DNA of 64,000 nt from Bacteroidetes bacterium UBA2475 (GTDB taxonomy: Bacteria; Bacteroidota; Bacteroidia; B-17B0; Aurantibacillaceae), in contig DDPF01000013.1 of the NCBI GenBank assembly GCA_002342065.1, positions 124,001 through 188,000 of the forward strand, given 5' to 3'. This document shows, one piece after another, positions 36,226-46,400 of this stretch. Numbering within the stretch: position 1 is the stretch's first letter; each line of letters begins with the position of its first letter. The translations under genes and the position numbers were made by a program. The notes below the pieces were generated by a model. It was not told the DNA's origin. It ran no database searches and was given only the letters and a program-made list of their open reading frames with translations.

Positions 36226-36906
36226 ATGGATTGTATTATTATAGACGATGATATTTTAGCTATAAAAGCTTTAAAAAAGTGTATCGAGAGAAACGGCAGT
36301 TTAAACTTAATTGCAGAGTTTAATAGTGGGGAAGATGCTTTGTTATATTTAAATAAAGAATCCTGCGATATATTATTTCTTGATATTGAAATGAAAGGGA
36401 TGAGTGGTCTTGATTTAATTAGAAAACTAAATAACATTCCGTTTATAGTTATAATGTCGGCAAAATCTGAATACGCTGCAGAAGCTTTTAATTTTGATGT
36501 TGTTGATTACATTGTAAAACCGGTATTATTTGATCGTTTTGAAAAAGCAATTTCAAAAGTGGAAAAAGTAGCTGAAAATTTAAAATCTTCAGGAAAAGAA
36601 TTCTTTTTTATTAAACAAGATAACAAAATGCTTCAAATGATGTATAAAGATGTTACCTATATTGAAGCGTTGGCGGATTATGTAAATATCTATTCAGGAG
36701 AAAAACGCTTTACAATTCTTTCAACGATGAAAGCCGTTGAAAACCAATTGCCAAAAAAAGATTTTATGCGAATTCATAGGTCTTATATTGTTAGACTAGA
36801 TAAAATAAAAGAAATTGAAGACAATACTATTTCGGTTGGTGGAAAACTCTTACCTGTTAGTCGTTCTAACAAAGACTCATTCCTAAAACAAATAAATCTT
36901 CTTTAG
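36226..36906 (+). CDS. LytTR-family response regulator
   Basis: This 226-residue protein has a receiver domain (1-115) with the acidic pocket IIDDD, phospho-acceptor D53 (FLDIEM), and Lys near 101 (VKP). A C-terminal LytTR DNA-binding domain (about 130-226) includes YIEALADYVNIYSGEKRFTI and FMRIHRSYIVRLDKI. It is a transcription factor activated by phosphorylation. Its usual partner would be a LytS/AgrC-like membrane kinase, which is absent; the next gene is a soluble hybrid kinase 95 bases downstream on the same strand. Confidence 0.9.
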   Translation: MDCIIIDDDILAIKALKKCIERNGSLNLIAEFNSGEDALLYLNKESCDILFLDIEMKGMSGLDLIRKLNNIPFIVIMSAKSEYAAEAFNFDVVDYIVKPVLFDRFEKAISKVEKVAENLKSSGKEFFFIKQDNKMLQMMYKDVTYIEALADYVNIYSGEKRFTILSTMKAVENQLPKKDFMRIHRSYIVRLDKIKEIEDNTISVGGKLLPVSRSNKDSFLKQINLL

Positions 36907-37001
36907 TTTTTTTATAATTACTGCTTATCGGATAAAATTTACCATTTATCGGTTTTATTTAAATTCTTTTAAATAAATTAATAATATTACAATTATATAT
37001 T

Positions 37002-40000
37002 ATGGATAATATAATTCCAATACCTCAAAATGAAGCCGAAAGATTAAAAGCCCTACAAAGCTATAATCTTTTAGATACTTTAAATGAAATAGAATTTGAT
37101 AGATTAACAGAACTAGCTTCGTTAATATGTGGTGTGCCCATAGCGTTAGTAAGCCTTATTGATAAAGATCGTCAGTGGTTTAAATCAAAAGTGGGATTGG
37201 ACACCCCACAAACGCCAAGAGATATTTCTTTTTGTCAGTTTGCAATTATGGATGATGCTATTTTTGAAGTTAATGATGCAACTTTAGATGTTAGATTTAA
37301 AAATAACCCTTTAGTTACCGGCGACCCTGACATTAAGTTTTATGCTGGTTATCCTTTAATAGATGATAAAGGTTATGCCTTAGGAACGCTTTGTGTAATT
37401 GACCGAGTTCCAAAAAAACTAACTGCAGATCAAAGCAGGGCCTTAACTATTCTTGGCCATGAAGTTGTTTCGCAAATTATTTCAAGAAAAGAACGCAGAG
37501 ATCTTCATGATTACTCTAATCTTTTTCTTACGTCAGTCGATATGGTTTGTGTTGCAGGTACAGACGGTTATTTTAAACGGATTAATCCCGCATTTTCCGA
37601 AATTCTTGGTTGGACAAAAGAAGAATTAATGTCTAAACCATTCACGGATTTTATTCACCCCGATGATGTTGCCATAACCTACGAAGAAGTAGTGAAATTG
37701 TCAAAAGGTATAAAAACTGTCAATTTCACCAATCGTTATCGAAAGAAAAATGGTGAATATCTTATTCTTGATTGGGTTTCAAATCCGGATAATTATACTG
37801 GGAATATTTATGCAATAGGCAGAGATATTACAGAAAAAAAGAGGGATGATGATAGGATAAAAAAATTAGCTGAATTTCAAAATGCCATTTTAAATGGAAC
37901 TGATTATTCAATAATAGCGACAGATTTAAATGGATTAATAGTTAATTTTAATAAAGGTGCTGAAAAATTGTTAGGATATAAAGCCGAAGAAATTGTTGGT
38001 AAAACTTCTCCGGCCATTTTTCATGTAGTTGATGAAATTGTTGAAAGAGCAAAAGTATTATCAATTGAATTAAAAACTTTAATTGAGCCTGGATTTGAAG
38101 TTTTTGTAGTTAAATCTAAAAACGGCACGCCCGATGTAAATGAGTGGACTTATGTAACTAAAAATGGCGAACAACTTACTGTTCAGTTATCTGTTACTTC
38201 ACTTTTTAATTCAGATAATAAAATATACGGGTATTTGGGTATTGCCAGAAATATTACTGAAATTAAAAAGAACCAAGAAATTTTACAATTAAGCGAAGAA
38301 AAACACCGTTTATTTTTTGAGAACGCTCAAGGTTTAATGTGCACTCATAACCAAGAGGGTAAATTTTTGAGTATGAATAATGCCGGCGCAGCCCTTATTG
38401 GATATGAGCCAAATGAACTAATAAACAAGTCCTTATTTGATGTTACACCTAAAGAAGTAAAAAAGAAAATAGAATTGTATTTAAAAAATATTTTTTCTAA
38501 AGGTAAGGATGAAGGATTAATGAAAGTTATTCATAAAGATGGTAGTATAAAAGTTTGGTTTTACAAAAATGTTTTAATTAAGGATACTAATGGTCAAGAA
38601 ATTGCAATAGGAAATGCTATTGATATTTCTGAAAGAATTGAAACAGAAAGAGAATTAAAAAAAGCAAAAATTCTTGCAGAAAAAAGTGTTTATGCTAAAG
38701 ATATGTTTTTGGCAAACATGAGTCATGAAATAAGAACACCCATGAATGCTATACTTGGATTTACTGAAGTATTAAATTCAACAAAGTTAGATAATGAACA
38801 AAAAGAGTATTTATCTGCAATTAGTAATTCTGGCGAGAATTTAATGGTAATTATAAATGATATTCTTGATTTTTCTAAGATTGAATCCGGTAAATTAACT
38901 TTAGAAAATCAGCCGGTAGATCTTGAAAAAGTACTAGATAATGTTAAAAAACTTTTATTACAAAAAGCTAAAGATAGAAATATTGGATTAAATTTTTATT
39001 TAGAAAGCGATATACCAAAGTTTGTAATTAGTGATAGTGTTAGAATTAATCAAATTTTAATTAATTTACTTAGTAATGCAATTAAATTTACCGAAATTGG
39101 TAAAGTTGAACTTTATTGTCAATTACATAGTAAACATTCCGACGTTTGTGAAATAGAATTTATTGTAAAAGATACCGGGCTTGGAATTCCTGCAGATAAA
39201 TTAGACGTTATTTTTGAACGCTTTAAACAGGCTGATGATAATACAACTCGTAAATACGGCGGTACTGGATTAGGCTTAAGCATAACTAAAAAATTGGTTG
39301 AATTATTTGGAGGTAGTATTAACGTAAAAAGTAAATTAGATGTTGGGTCAGAATTTAGTGTGTTAATACCTTTTAAAATTGGAAAAGCAGTAGAGCCAAA
39401 AACTCAAATACAAACCAAAGAAATTTCGTCTAAAAAACAATTTAATGTTTTACTTACCGAAGATAATGAGCTTAACCAAAAACTAGCGAAGCATATATTA
39501 AAAGCAAATAATATGAATGTTGAGATAGCTTCTAATGGACAAATTGCTGTGGATATTTTAAAAGAAAAAACATTCGATATTATTTTAATGGATCTACAAA
39601 TGCCAATAATGGATGGTTATGTTGCAACTTCGTTTATTAGAAATGTTTTAAAATTAAAAACACCAATGATTGCCATGACAGCACACTCCATTATAGGTGA
39701 AAAAGAAAAGTGTATTCAGCAAGGCATGAACGATTATATATCTAAGCCATATAAAGCTAAGGAGTTAATTGATAAAATATATAATTTGTGTTCAGAAGTT
39801 GATTTGGTGATACCCCCTTCAAAAATAAGTAATCTTGAGAGTACGCAGGGACTGTATGATTTAGGTGATATTATTGAACTAGCTAATGGCGATAATGTTT
39901 TTGTTAAAGAAATGATTAAAATATTTTTAAAAGAGGTGCCACTTGAAATAAAAGGCTTAAATGATGCAATTATTAATGGTAATTTATCAGAAGCTAAAAG

Positions 40001-40175
40001 GATAGCACATAAAATAAAATCTACTTTTTCAATGTTTAAAGCAATTGATTTAGCCTCTTTATGTAATAAAATAGAGATGGAAGTTGATATGAATAATATT
40101 ATTGATTATGCTAAAATTATATCTTATGATTCTAAATTAATATCTCTTGAACTTGCAAAAGAATTAACGGACTAG
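37002..40175 (+). CDS. Soluble hybrid histidine kinase (GAF-PAS-PAS-PAS-HisKA-HATPase-REC-HPt)
   Basis: This 1057-residue protein has no signal peptide or membrane span. Domain order: GAF (about 1-165), three PAS modules (about 175-550), and HisKA with phospho-acceptor H575 in MSHEIRTPMNA. HATPase follows (LLSNAIKFTE, DTGLGIPADKL, GTGLGLS). A receiver has D864 in LMDLQMP. A terminal HPt domain has H1003 in AHKIKSTF. All four phosphorelay stations are present, so phosphate can be passed to an outside regulator, for example the LytTR protein before it or the double receiver after it. The signal is probably a cytoplasmic ligand or redox state. Confidence 0.93.
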   Translation: MDNIIPIPQNEAERLKALQSYNLLDTLNEIEFDRLTELASLICGVPIALVSLIDKDRQWFKSKVGLDTPQTPRDISFCQFAIMDDAIFEVNDATLDVRFKNNPLVTGDPDIKFYAGYPLIDDKGYALGTLCVIDRVPKKLTADQSRALTILGHEVVSQIISRKERRDLHDYSNLFLTSVDMVCVAGTDGYFKRINPAFSEILGWTKEELMSKPFTDFIHPDDVAITYEEVVKLSKGIKTVNFTNRYRKKNGEYLILDWVSNPDNYTGNIYAIGRDITEKKRDDDRIKKLAEFQNAILNGTDYSIIATDLNGLIVNFNKGAEKLLGYKAEEIVGKTSPAIFHVVDEIVERAKVLSIELKTLIEPGFEVFVVKSKNGTPDVNEWTYVTKNGEQLTVQLSVTSLFNSDNKIYGYLGIARNITEIKKNQEILQLSEEKHRLFFENAQGLMCTHNQEGKFLSMNNAGAALIGYEPNELINKSLFDVTPKEVKKKIELYLKNIFSKGKDEGLMKVIHKDGSIKVWFYKNVLIKDTNGQEIAIGNAIDISERIETERELKKAKILAEKSVYAKDMFLANMSHEIRTPMNAILGFTEVLNSTKLDNEQKEYLSAISNSGENLMVIINDILDFSKIESGKLTLENQPVDLEKVLDNVKKLLLQKAKDRNIGLNFYLESDIPKFVISDSVRINQILINLLSNAIKFTEIGKVELYCQLHSKHSDVCEIEFIVKDTGLGIPADKLDVIFERFKQADDNTTRKYGGTGLGLSITKKLVELFGGSINVKSKLDVGSEFSVLIPFKIGKAVEPKTQIQTKEISSKKQFNVLLTEDNELNQKLAKHILKANNMNVEIASNGQIAVDILKEKTFDIILMDLQMPIMDGYVATSFIRNVLKLKTPMIAMTAHSIIGEKEKCIQQGMNDYISKPYKAKELIDKIYNLCSEVDLVIPPSKISNLESTQGLYDLGDIIELANGDNVFVKEMIKIFLKEVPLEIKGLNDAIINGNLSEAKRIAHKIKSTFSMFKAIDLASLCNKIEMEVDMNNIIDYAKIISYDSKLISLELAKELTD

Positions 40176-40547
40176 CCTTATTTTTTTAAAAAATTAGATC
40201 GTATGTTTTGTGTTTTATAAAATTAAAGCACCAAAATATTTCTTCATAAAAATCCTAAAGACAGGTTTGTTTTAATATTTACGTGTTTTTAACTACAACC
40301 CCTCCTAATTTGAGCTAGTAACGCTCTTTGAATCTAATTATAGAGTTTTTTTACTTATTTTTTTGCCTTGTAAGTGCTTTGTTTATTGGTTTTTTAGGTT
40401 TTTTTAAAAGATTTCTAATTCATACATGCAATAAGTGTTTTTTAATCCTAATTTCTGTTATCCCTCATTCTTTACCAATTATCGGGAGATGTTTACAGCC
40501 CAACGAAAACTAAAGAAAGCGCGCTTGTTACGTAGTATTTTTGACGT
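40176..40547. other. 372-base gap without a convincing gene
   Basis: AT-rich spacer. An open frame from a TTG at 40328 (61 codons) has no recognisable product and an upstream region like random AT-rich DNA, so it is not called. The only structure seen is a promoter-like end (40517-40543) before the next gene and a weak GAGC/GCTC hairpin near 40310-40325. Confidence 0.5.
40517..40543 (+). promoter_or_regulatory. Putative promoter with palindromic operator
   Basis: The perfect palindrome AAGCGCGCTT (40517-40526) stands 9 bases before TATTTTTG (40536-40543), a good -7 element; the ATG follows at 40548. The palindrome occupies the spacer position expected for a repressor or activator site. It has an all-GC core in AT-rich DNA. 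The very short leader would give an almost leaderless message. Confidence 0.45.
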
Positions 40548-41342
40548 ATGAAAAGCAATAAAATAAAGATATTCGTTATTGAAGATAATTCAGCTTTAAG
40601 CAAAATGTTAACTGAAACTATTTCAAAATCGCTTGAATCTAGCATTATTTATAATTTTGATAACGTAGAAAAAGCTTTAGGCAGCGTTAACGAAAAACCA
40701 GATTACATTATATTAGATCATTTTCTTAAAAAAAATAATGGCATAGATTGTATACCGATTTTTAGAGAATATTTAGCCGATACGAAAATAATTGTCCTTT
40801 CCTCTCAAAATGATATTAAAACTTTTGAAAATGCTTTTTTGTATGGAGCAAATGAATATTACAGAAAAGATGGTTTGGCTTTTCATAATGTAGTGGATTA
40901 TATTAAAAAAGATATAGAAAATTCAAGTCTAAATTGGTACGACTCAATTATTGAAGTTTTTAAAACTCCTAAAGTGCAAGGGAAAAAGTCTAAATTAATT
41001 TATGTTTTGGATGATAATTTAACAACCTCCTTTTCGATAGAGCATTTGTTGCAAAATGAAACAAAAAATACAGTGTTTTCATTCAACAAAATTAAAGATT
41101 TTTTTTCTCAGGTTGAGATTACTAAACCAGATTTTGTTGTTTTAGATTATAACCTTGAAGAGTCGCTTACAGGCTGTGACGTATTAAAGCAACTTAAGCA
41201 AATTAGCCCTGATACAATAGTTATAATGTTCTCTGGTCAAACCGATGTAATTACCGCAACTGAATTATTAAAATTTGGAGCATCTTATTATTTAACAAAA
41301 TCAAATGAAAATTTTAAAAAATTAAAAACCATAATAAACTAA
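40548..41342 (+). CDS. Double-receiver protein (REC-REC)
   Basis: This 264-residue protein is made of two receiver domains. REC1 (about 5-125) has IEDN, D57 in IILDHFL and K107. REC2 (about 148-264) has VLDDN, D200 in VVLDYNL and K251. There is no output domain, so it probably acts as a phosphate relay or sink, or through protein contacts. Position after the hybrid kinase suggests it accepts phosphate from it. The DUF3078 gene starts 11 bases later, so they are likely cotranscribed. Confidence 0.85.
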   Translation: MKSNKIKIFVIEDNSALSKMLTETISKSLESSIIYNFDNVEKALGSVNEKPDYIILDHFLKKNNGIDCIPIFREYLADTKIIVLSSQNDIKTFENAFLYGANEYYRKDGLAFHNVVDYIKKDIENSSLNWYDSIIEVFKTPKVQGKKSKLIYVLDDNLTTSFSIEHLLQNETKNTVFSFNKIKDFFSQVEITKPDFVVLDYNLEESLTGCDVLKQLKQISPDTIVIMFSGQTDVITATELLKFGASYYLTKSNENFKKLKTIIN

Positions 41343-41353
41343 AACGATCAACT

Positions 41354-42322
41354 ATGAAAAAACAATTATTAATTATTAGTGTGCTTTTCAGCTTAAGTAT
41401 TAACACTTTCGCTCAAGTTTCTGATCAGGAAGCTAAATTAAGAGTTCAAAGTACAGATACTATTAATGGATGGAAAAAAGGAGGGATTTTTGGTCTTAAC
41501 TTATCTCAGGCTGCCTTTTCAGATTGGGCCGGTGGTGGCCAAAATTCAATTAACGTTAATGGATCTCTATTCCTATTCGCTAACCTAGTTAAAGGTAAAA
41601 ATACTTGGGATAATATGTTAACTCTAGGTTACGGTATATTTAGACAAGGTGATAAAGGCAAATTTATAAAGTCAGATGATAAAATCGAATTAAATTCTAA
41701 ATACGGAAGGCAAGCAAGTAAAAATTGGTATTACGCCGGTTTAATAAATTTTAAATCCCAGATGGCCCCTGGTTATAATTATCCGAATGATTCAGTAGTT
41801 ATTTCAAACTTTCTGGCTCCTGGATATGTTATAGCCGCAATTGGAATGGACTATAAACCAAACGATAAATTTAGTGCTTTTATAGCTCCTCTCACTTCAA
41901 AAAGCACAATAGTAAATGATGAAAAATTAGCAGATGCAGGGGCTTTTGGTGTAACAAAAGCAACTTTTGATACTTCTGGAAAAGTAATAAAACATGGAGC
42001 AAAATACCGCAGTGAATTTGGAGGATATGTTAGACTAGTTTATAAAACAACTTTGTTTAAAGATAAGAGTGTAACCCTATTGTCAAAAATGGATTTGTTT
42101 TCAAATTACTTAAACAATCCACAAAATATTGATGTGAATTGGGAAACAATTATTGGATTAAAAGTAAATAAATTTATTTCTGCAACAATAAGTACAACTT
42201 TAGTATATGATGATGATATTACCGTACCTGTAGATGGAGATGGCGATGGCATTAAAGAAAGTTTTGGCCCACGCTTACAATTAAAAGAAATTTTAGCGGT
42301 AGGGTTTTCTTATAAATTTTAA
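41354..42322 (+). CDS. DUF3078 outer-membrane protein
   Basis: This 322-residue protein has a signal peptide (1-21, ending NTFAQ). The DUF3078 domain follows: GWKKGGIFGLNLSQAAFSDWAGGG near the start, GRQASKNWYYAGLINFKSQ in the middle, and a closing strand GFSYKF, a barrel-like C-terminus. Function is unknown; such proteins are common in Bacteroidota. It is 11 bases after the double-receiver gene, so the receiver may control or be controlled with an envelope protein. Confidence 0.85.
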   Translation: MKKQLLIISVLFSLSINTFAQVSDQEAKLRVQSTDTINGWKKGGIFGLNLSQAAFSDWAGGGQNSINVNGSLFLFANLVKGKNTWDNMLTLGYGIFRQGDKGKFIKSDDKIELNSKYGRQASKNWYYAGLINFKSQMAPGYNYPNDSVVISNFLAPGYVIAAIGMDYKPNDKFSAFIAPLTSKSTIVNDEKLADAGAFGVTKATFDTSGKVIKHGAKYRSEFGGYVRLVYKTTLFKDKSVTLLSKMDLFSNYLNNPQNIDVNWETIIGLKVNKFISATISTTLVYDDDITVPVDGDGDGIKESFGPRLQLKEILAVGFSYKF

Positions 42323-42358
42323 TAAATTAAATGAAGCTAAAAATTAACCAAAATATAG

Positions 42359-42377
42359 TCTCATGGGGATAATGAGA
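42359..42377. repeat. Small inverted repeat before the mscL unit
   Basis: TCTCAT (42359-42364) and ATGAGA (42372-42377) form a 6-bp stem with a 7-base loop in the 97-base gap between the DUF3078 gene and the small gene at 42420. It is weak evidence for an operator or processing site. Confidence 0.3.
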
Positions 42378-42419
42378 TAAATAACGTATTGAAAAAACAT
42401 AAACAAATAAAATAAAAAA

Positions 42420-42641
42420 ATGGAACAATTAATTAAACTAGTAACTGAGAAAGTAGGGATTTCTGAAACTCAAGCAAAACAATCAGTAGAAACAGTAATG
42501 GGTTTCCTAAAAGACAAAATGCCCGCAGGCATTGGTTCACAAGTTGAATCATTTATGAAAAATCAATCCACTTCAAACTCAAATGATACTGGAGATGGTC
42601 TTGTAGATAAATTAAACAACCTTTTAAGAAATAAAAAATAA
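42420..42641 (+). CDS. Small hypothetical protein upstream of mscL
   Basis: This 73-residue protein has two amphipathic helices with a Ser/Asn-rich link. MEQLIKLVTEKVGISETQAKQSVETVMGFLKDKMP is the part most like DUF2267/DUF2780-type proteins, and GLVDKLNNLLRNKK ends it. It has no signal peptide. mscL follows after 41 bases on the same strand, so it is probably cotranscribed. Its role is unknown; conservation of this pairing in relatives would test for a link to osmotic stress. Confidence 0.65.
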   Translation: MEQLIKLVTEKVGISETQAKQSVETVMGFLKDKMPAGIGSQVESFMKNQSTSNSNDTGDGLVDKLNNLLRNKK

Positions 42642-42682
42642 ATAAGTAAATAAATTAAAAACAACTAAAAAAGCAAAAAATT

Positions 42683-43063
42683 ATGGGAATGATTAAAGAA
42701 TTTAAAGAATTTGCCATGAAAGGCAATGTAGTTGATTTAGCAATTGGTGTTATAATCGGCGGCGCATTTGGAAAAATAATATCCTCTTTAATTGATGATA
42801 TTATTACACCTTTATTGCTAAAACCAGCCTTAGATGCTGCAAACCTCAAGAATATCGGAGAGCTCACAATTTTTGGTTCTGTAAAATATGGTAGTTTCTT
42901 ATCTGCGGTTATTAATTTTATCATAATTGCTTTTGTGTTATTTATGATAATAAAAGGAATGAATGCTTCAAAGAAAAAAGAAGAGGCTGCCCCTATAGTT
43001 GCTCCAGAACCATCAGCACAAGAAAAATTACTAATGGAAATTAGAGATGCATTAAAAAAATAA
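42683..43063 (+). CDS. mscL: Large-conductance mechanosensitive channel MscL
   Basis: This 126-residue protein is close to the usual family length. Its N-terminal helix is MGMIKEFKEFAMKGNVVDLA, the pore-lining TM1 is IGVIIGGAFGKIISSLIDDIITPLL, and TM2 lies about 75-95. A cytoplasmic C-terminal helix ends LLMEIRDALKK. It opens under membrane tension to release solutes during osmotic downshock. It follows a small unknown gene and is followed by a terminator. Confidence 0.95.
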   Translation: MGMIKEFKEFAMKGNVVDLAIGVIIGGAFGKIISSLIDDIITPLLLKPALDAANLKNIGELTIFGSVKYGSFLSAVINFIIIAFVLFMIIKGMNASKKKEEAAPIVAPEPSAQEKLLMEIRDALKK

Positions 43064-43065
43064 AT

Positions 43066-43104
43066 AATAATCCCCGTTTATTATTTTAAATAAACGGGGA
43101 TTTT
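43066..43104 (+). terminator. Hairpin terminator after mscL
   Basis: AATCCCCGTTTA (43069-43080) pairs perfectly with TAAACGGGGATT (43091-43102) around a 10-base loop, and TT follows. It separates mscL from the downstream phosphatase fragment. The T-run is short. Confidence 0.75.
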
Positions 43105-43119
43105 AAATTAACAACAACC

Positions 43120-43401
43120 ATGTCTTTTGGTAGAGGCGAAAAAGAAAATGAACTTTTTACTTTGAATTCTATTGATATCTATAAAGGTGATGTTATTTAT
43201 ACTGTAACGGATGATTTTCAAGATCAATTTGGAGGTCGGCGAGGAAGAAAGTTTTTATCTAGACAGCTTAAAGATTTAATTTTATCTATCCACATGAATC
43301 CAATGGAAACTCAAAGTAATATGTTACATGAAATTTTTAATGCTTGGAAAGGTGAGTTAGACCAGATTGACGATGTTTGTATTATTGGAATAAGAATTTA
43401 A
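43120..43401 (+). pseudogene. Orphan C-terminal fragment of a SpoIIE-type phosphatase
   Basis: The 93 codons align end-to-end with the last ~85 residues of the SpoIIE phosphatase at 8415-10748. Here it reads TDDFQDQFGGRRGRKF, there TDGYADQFGGPKGKKF; both end in a DD pair (IDDVCIIGIRI against VDDVTVMAIKV). The N-terminal two-thirds of the catalytic domain are missing, so key metal ligands are absent and it cannot be an active phosphatase. An in-frame stop at 43087 blocks upstream extension. It is read as a remnant of a lost gene, although a small expressed product cannot be excluded since the frame is intact. Confidence 0.75.
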
Positions 43402-43426
43402 CAATAAATATTTTTTTAGTATTTTT

Positions 43427-46400
43427 TTATCGCATCAAAACCATCTTTCCAAAATCCTTCACAAAATATTTATCTGCAACATTACCTGATTTTTCAATAT
43501 CGCTACCGTTCAGTTTGGTAACTATTTTGTACAAGTAAACGCCGTTGCCCAACTTATCTCCATAATCGTCTTTTCCATCCCAGGCGTAATCAGTAATGTT
43601 TCTACCAATATGCACATTGCCTAATTCTGATCGTTGTATCTCTCTTACAATTTTACCTGTAATGGTCATAATTTGTATAGTGAAGACTTCCGGCACCTCG
43701 CTACCCGTTAGTGTAAACACAAATTTTGTGCTTGTACTAAATGGGTTAGGGTAGTTCAACACATTGGTAACTGTAGGTTTATTATTTATCTCGAACTGGA
43801 TCTTATAATCCTGCGAACCTGAGTTATTACGACTACGGTCTTTTGCCTGAACTATGAGCATATATTTTCCGTCAACCGCAAAGGTGGGGTTGTATGTAAT
43901 ACTACAACTGTTCTTCGGTAAACTGGCAGGCGTAAATTGTAAACCTTGCGCAAAATAAATACGCTGTTGCAAACTTTGGTTGGGCGCCTGAACAAACACT
44001 GCAAAAGATCCTGTATCGTTTAATGCTAAAAATCTATTTTCATCTTTTAGGGTCACTAAAATAGAAGGTTTTGCCGAAACAATGTCTCCGTTTAAAATTC
44101 GTATCCCATCAAATGTCACATCCAATAAAGGATTAGTAATGTCTTTAGAAACTTTAAAGGCATACCTACCAATATTATTAAACTGCGTTTGTTCTTTTTG
44201 GTATTTAGAGTTTGTTACAGGATTTACGTAGATCCACAAGGCGTTATTACCTACAAACTGGTAAGAGTTTATTTTCACCGTATCAATAAATATTTGCCCC
44301 GGCACAAATGGTTTCGATTTCATTTTTTGTGGCAGCGGCGTTTGGTTGCGGCTATTATCTTCTATCCAATAAGTAACAACCAAACTATCGGTAAAATTCT
44401 TAACGCCAATATTCTCAATCGGAAATTTAAAAGTCACTTCATCACCTTCCTGTAAGGTGTCATTTATACTTTGAAAGCCTTTTAAAGGGTTAATAGCACA
44501 TTCAGGCGCTTCATCATAAATTACCTGCCATTTTTTTAATTGTGGCGATGTTGTGTTTATATTATCCTTCATAAAAGCAACCATCTTTAAATATGGATGT
44601 ATGGCTGCATCTGCATAATTATATAACGCTAAAATATCCGTACTATCCTGGATAAAAGTATGCAAAGTGTCTATTTGCCCGTTATTTCTTATACCCACTA
44701 ATTTTAAAATGGTTGTATCTCCTGCCAAAGCATCAATACTTTTTACGCGCCAGTGTAGGCTGTTCCATTTGTATGATGGACCAATGATCTCGGAGGCAAT
44801 GTAGCCGCTGTTCCACCGTGTTTTAATACTATCGTTTAAAGTTATAATAGATTGTTTGTTTGTGCCTTTTACTTCATGGCCTTGTCCGGCAATCATTCCT
44901 TTTTTACCAAATAAGATATACGGCACAGTGTCAGCAGTTGTGCGTATGGTTACAGCACCAATACTTTCAAATGCATTATATAATGAATTATTATAAGTAG
45001 TTATTTCTGCATAGGTTGGGTTTTGAGCACCCATGGTATAAGCTAACACATAATTATTAGTTGGAATCGTATTCAGAAAATTTTCCATACTTGTTTTCCA
45101 ATTACCAAAGCCACAATAATTGGCAGCGCCAAATGAATAAACACGTAAAACCTGGTTAGGCACACAAACACAGTTACTGTATGTTCCCGGACCTGCTGCA
45201 GGCCAGTTAACGCTTATCACATCATCGGGTTGCCCGCTAATAGAGTCAAAAACTGCAAAATTCCAGCCATCGGGTGCGCAACCCCAACTTGAGAGTGTTA
45301 TATTATTAAAAAAGAAATTAATGTTAGTTGGAAATATGGCAGGTTGTATACCGTTACGGCAGGCAATACTTTGTTTAGTATTTTCAAAAACAAATTGTCT
45401 AATCGTTTTTTTATAATTCACAAACTGGTAGTTGTCATTTTTAAACTGGTGAAAATGTGCCTGAGCCCAACCGCGTTTGGTACCAATGGTCTGGAAAGAG
45501 CTTTCGCGCCATATAAAAGGCGTTGTGGGCATAGTACTATCCCTGCTTACACGCCAAAAATAAACGGTACTATCGGCAAATGGTAAATTTACATTCCATT
45601 CTAAAACACCACCACTGCTGGTCATTAAAGTAGATTGTATCGGACTCAAAAATTTATCACAGGTATCTAATTGAAAACGGTATGTAGCAGTTGGCGCAAA
45701 AGGATCAGTTGTTGAAGCTTTTAATGTAATAGTGCTTGTTTTGGGCACTATTGCATACTTGTAAGGATACACAGGCACTACATCGCCCCCGGGAATAAAA
45801 ATGTCAACTGTTCCTAATGTGCTATTGTTGGTTTCTATACTTTCGCCTATCTCATTAAATTCATCGAGCTTTACTTTAAATTTATTTAAACCAATACCAC
45901 GGTTAAAATCTATCTGCGTAAAAAACACTAAACTGTCTTTAAAGAATGGTGCCAGTTTTCTTTTAAAGATGGTGCTTGAATCGCCATTAGGGAAAAAGCG
46001 TTCTACCTTAACAAAAATGGAATCGTTTACTGCTTTCCCTAAATTCTTCATTTTAATTACCAGGCCTAAAGAATCGGTATATTTTTTTGTATTAAAAACT
46101 ACATCACTGTTTTTTATTTGATAATCGGGTAGGGCACCAACACTTATTTTTAAAGAAGGATCACCGTGAAGCGTCATATCTGAACTGGTAAACTGTGTTA
46201 TTTTATCAAAAGACAAAGCGTTATTTATGGCTGCTTCTTTAATAATATCGCCAATGCCTTTATTGTAATGGGTTTTTGATAAGGCATTATAGAACCAATT
46301 GTTATATGTATTTAAGGCATGCACAAAGCCTAAAGACGTTGCCGCTAAAAAACCTATACTTCCTTTTTGATTAGAGAAAACAAATTTTTCGCTTACTGAT

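Noticed and set aside
40328..40513. Possible 61-residue hydrophobic protein in the gap after the hybrid kinase
   Set aside because: It has a TTG start, no recognisable domain, poly-T driven Phe/Leu content and no conserved context; it looks like AT-rich non-coding DNA.
42655..42924. Antisense open frame opposite mscL
   Set aside because: MscL is a strong family match over the full length on the plus strand; the reverse frame has no recognisable features.
42980..43063. Similarity of the C-terminal helices of MscL (LLMEIRDALKK) and the PH-domain protein (EIKEALKK)
   Set aside because: Short charged amphipathic helices often look alike; the MscL helix is typical of its own family, so no homology is claimed.
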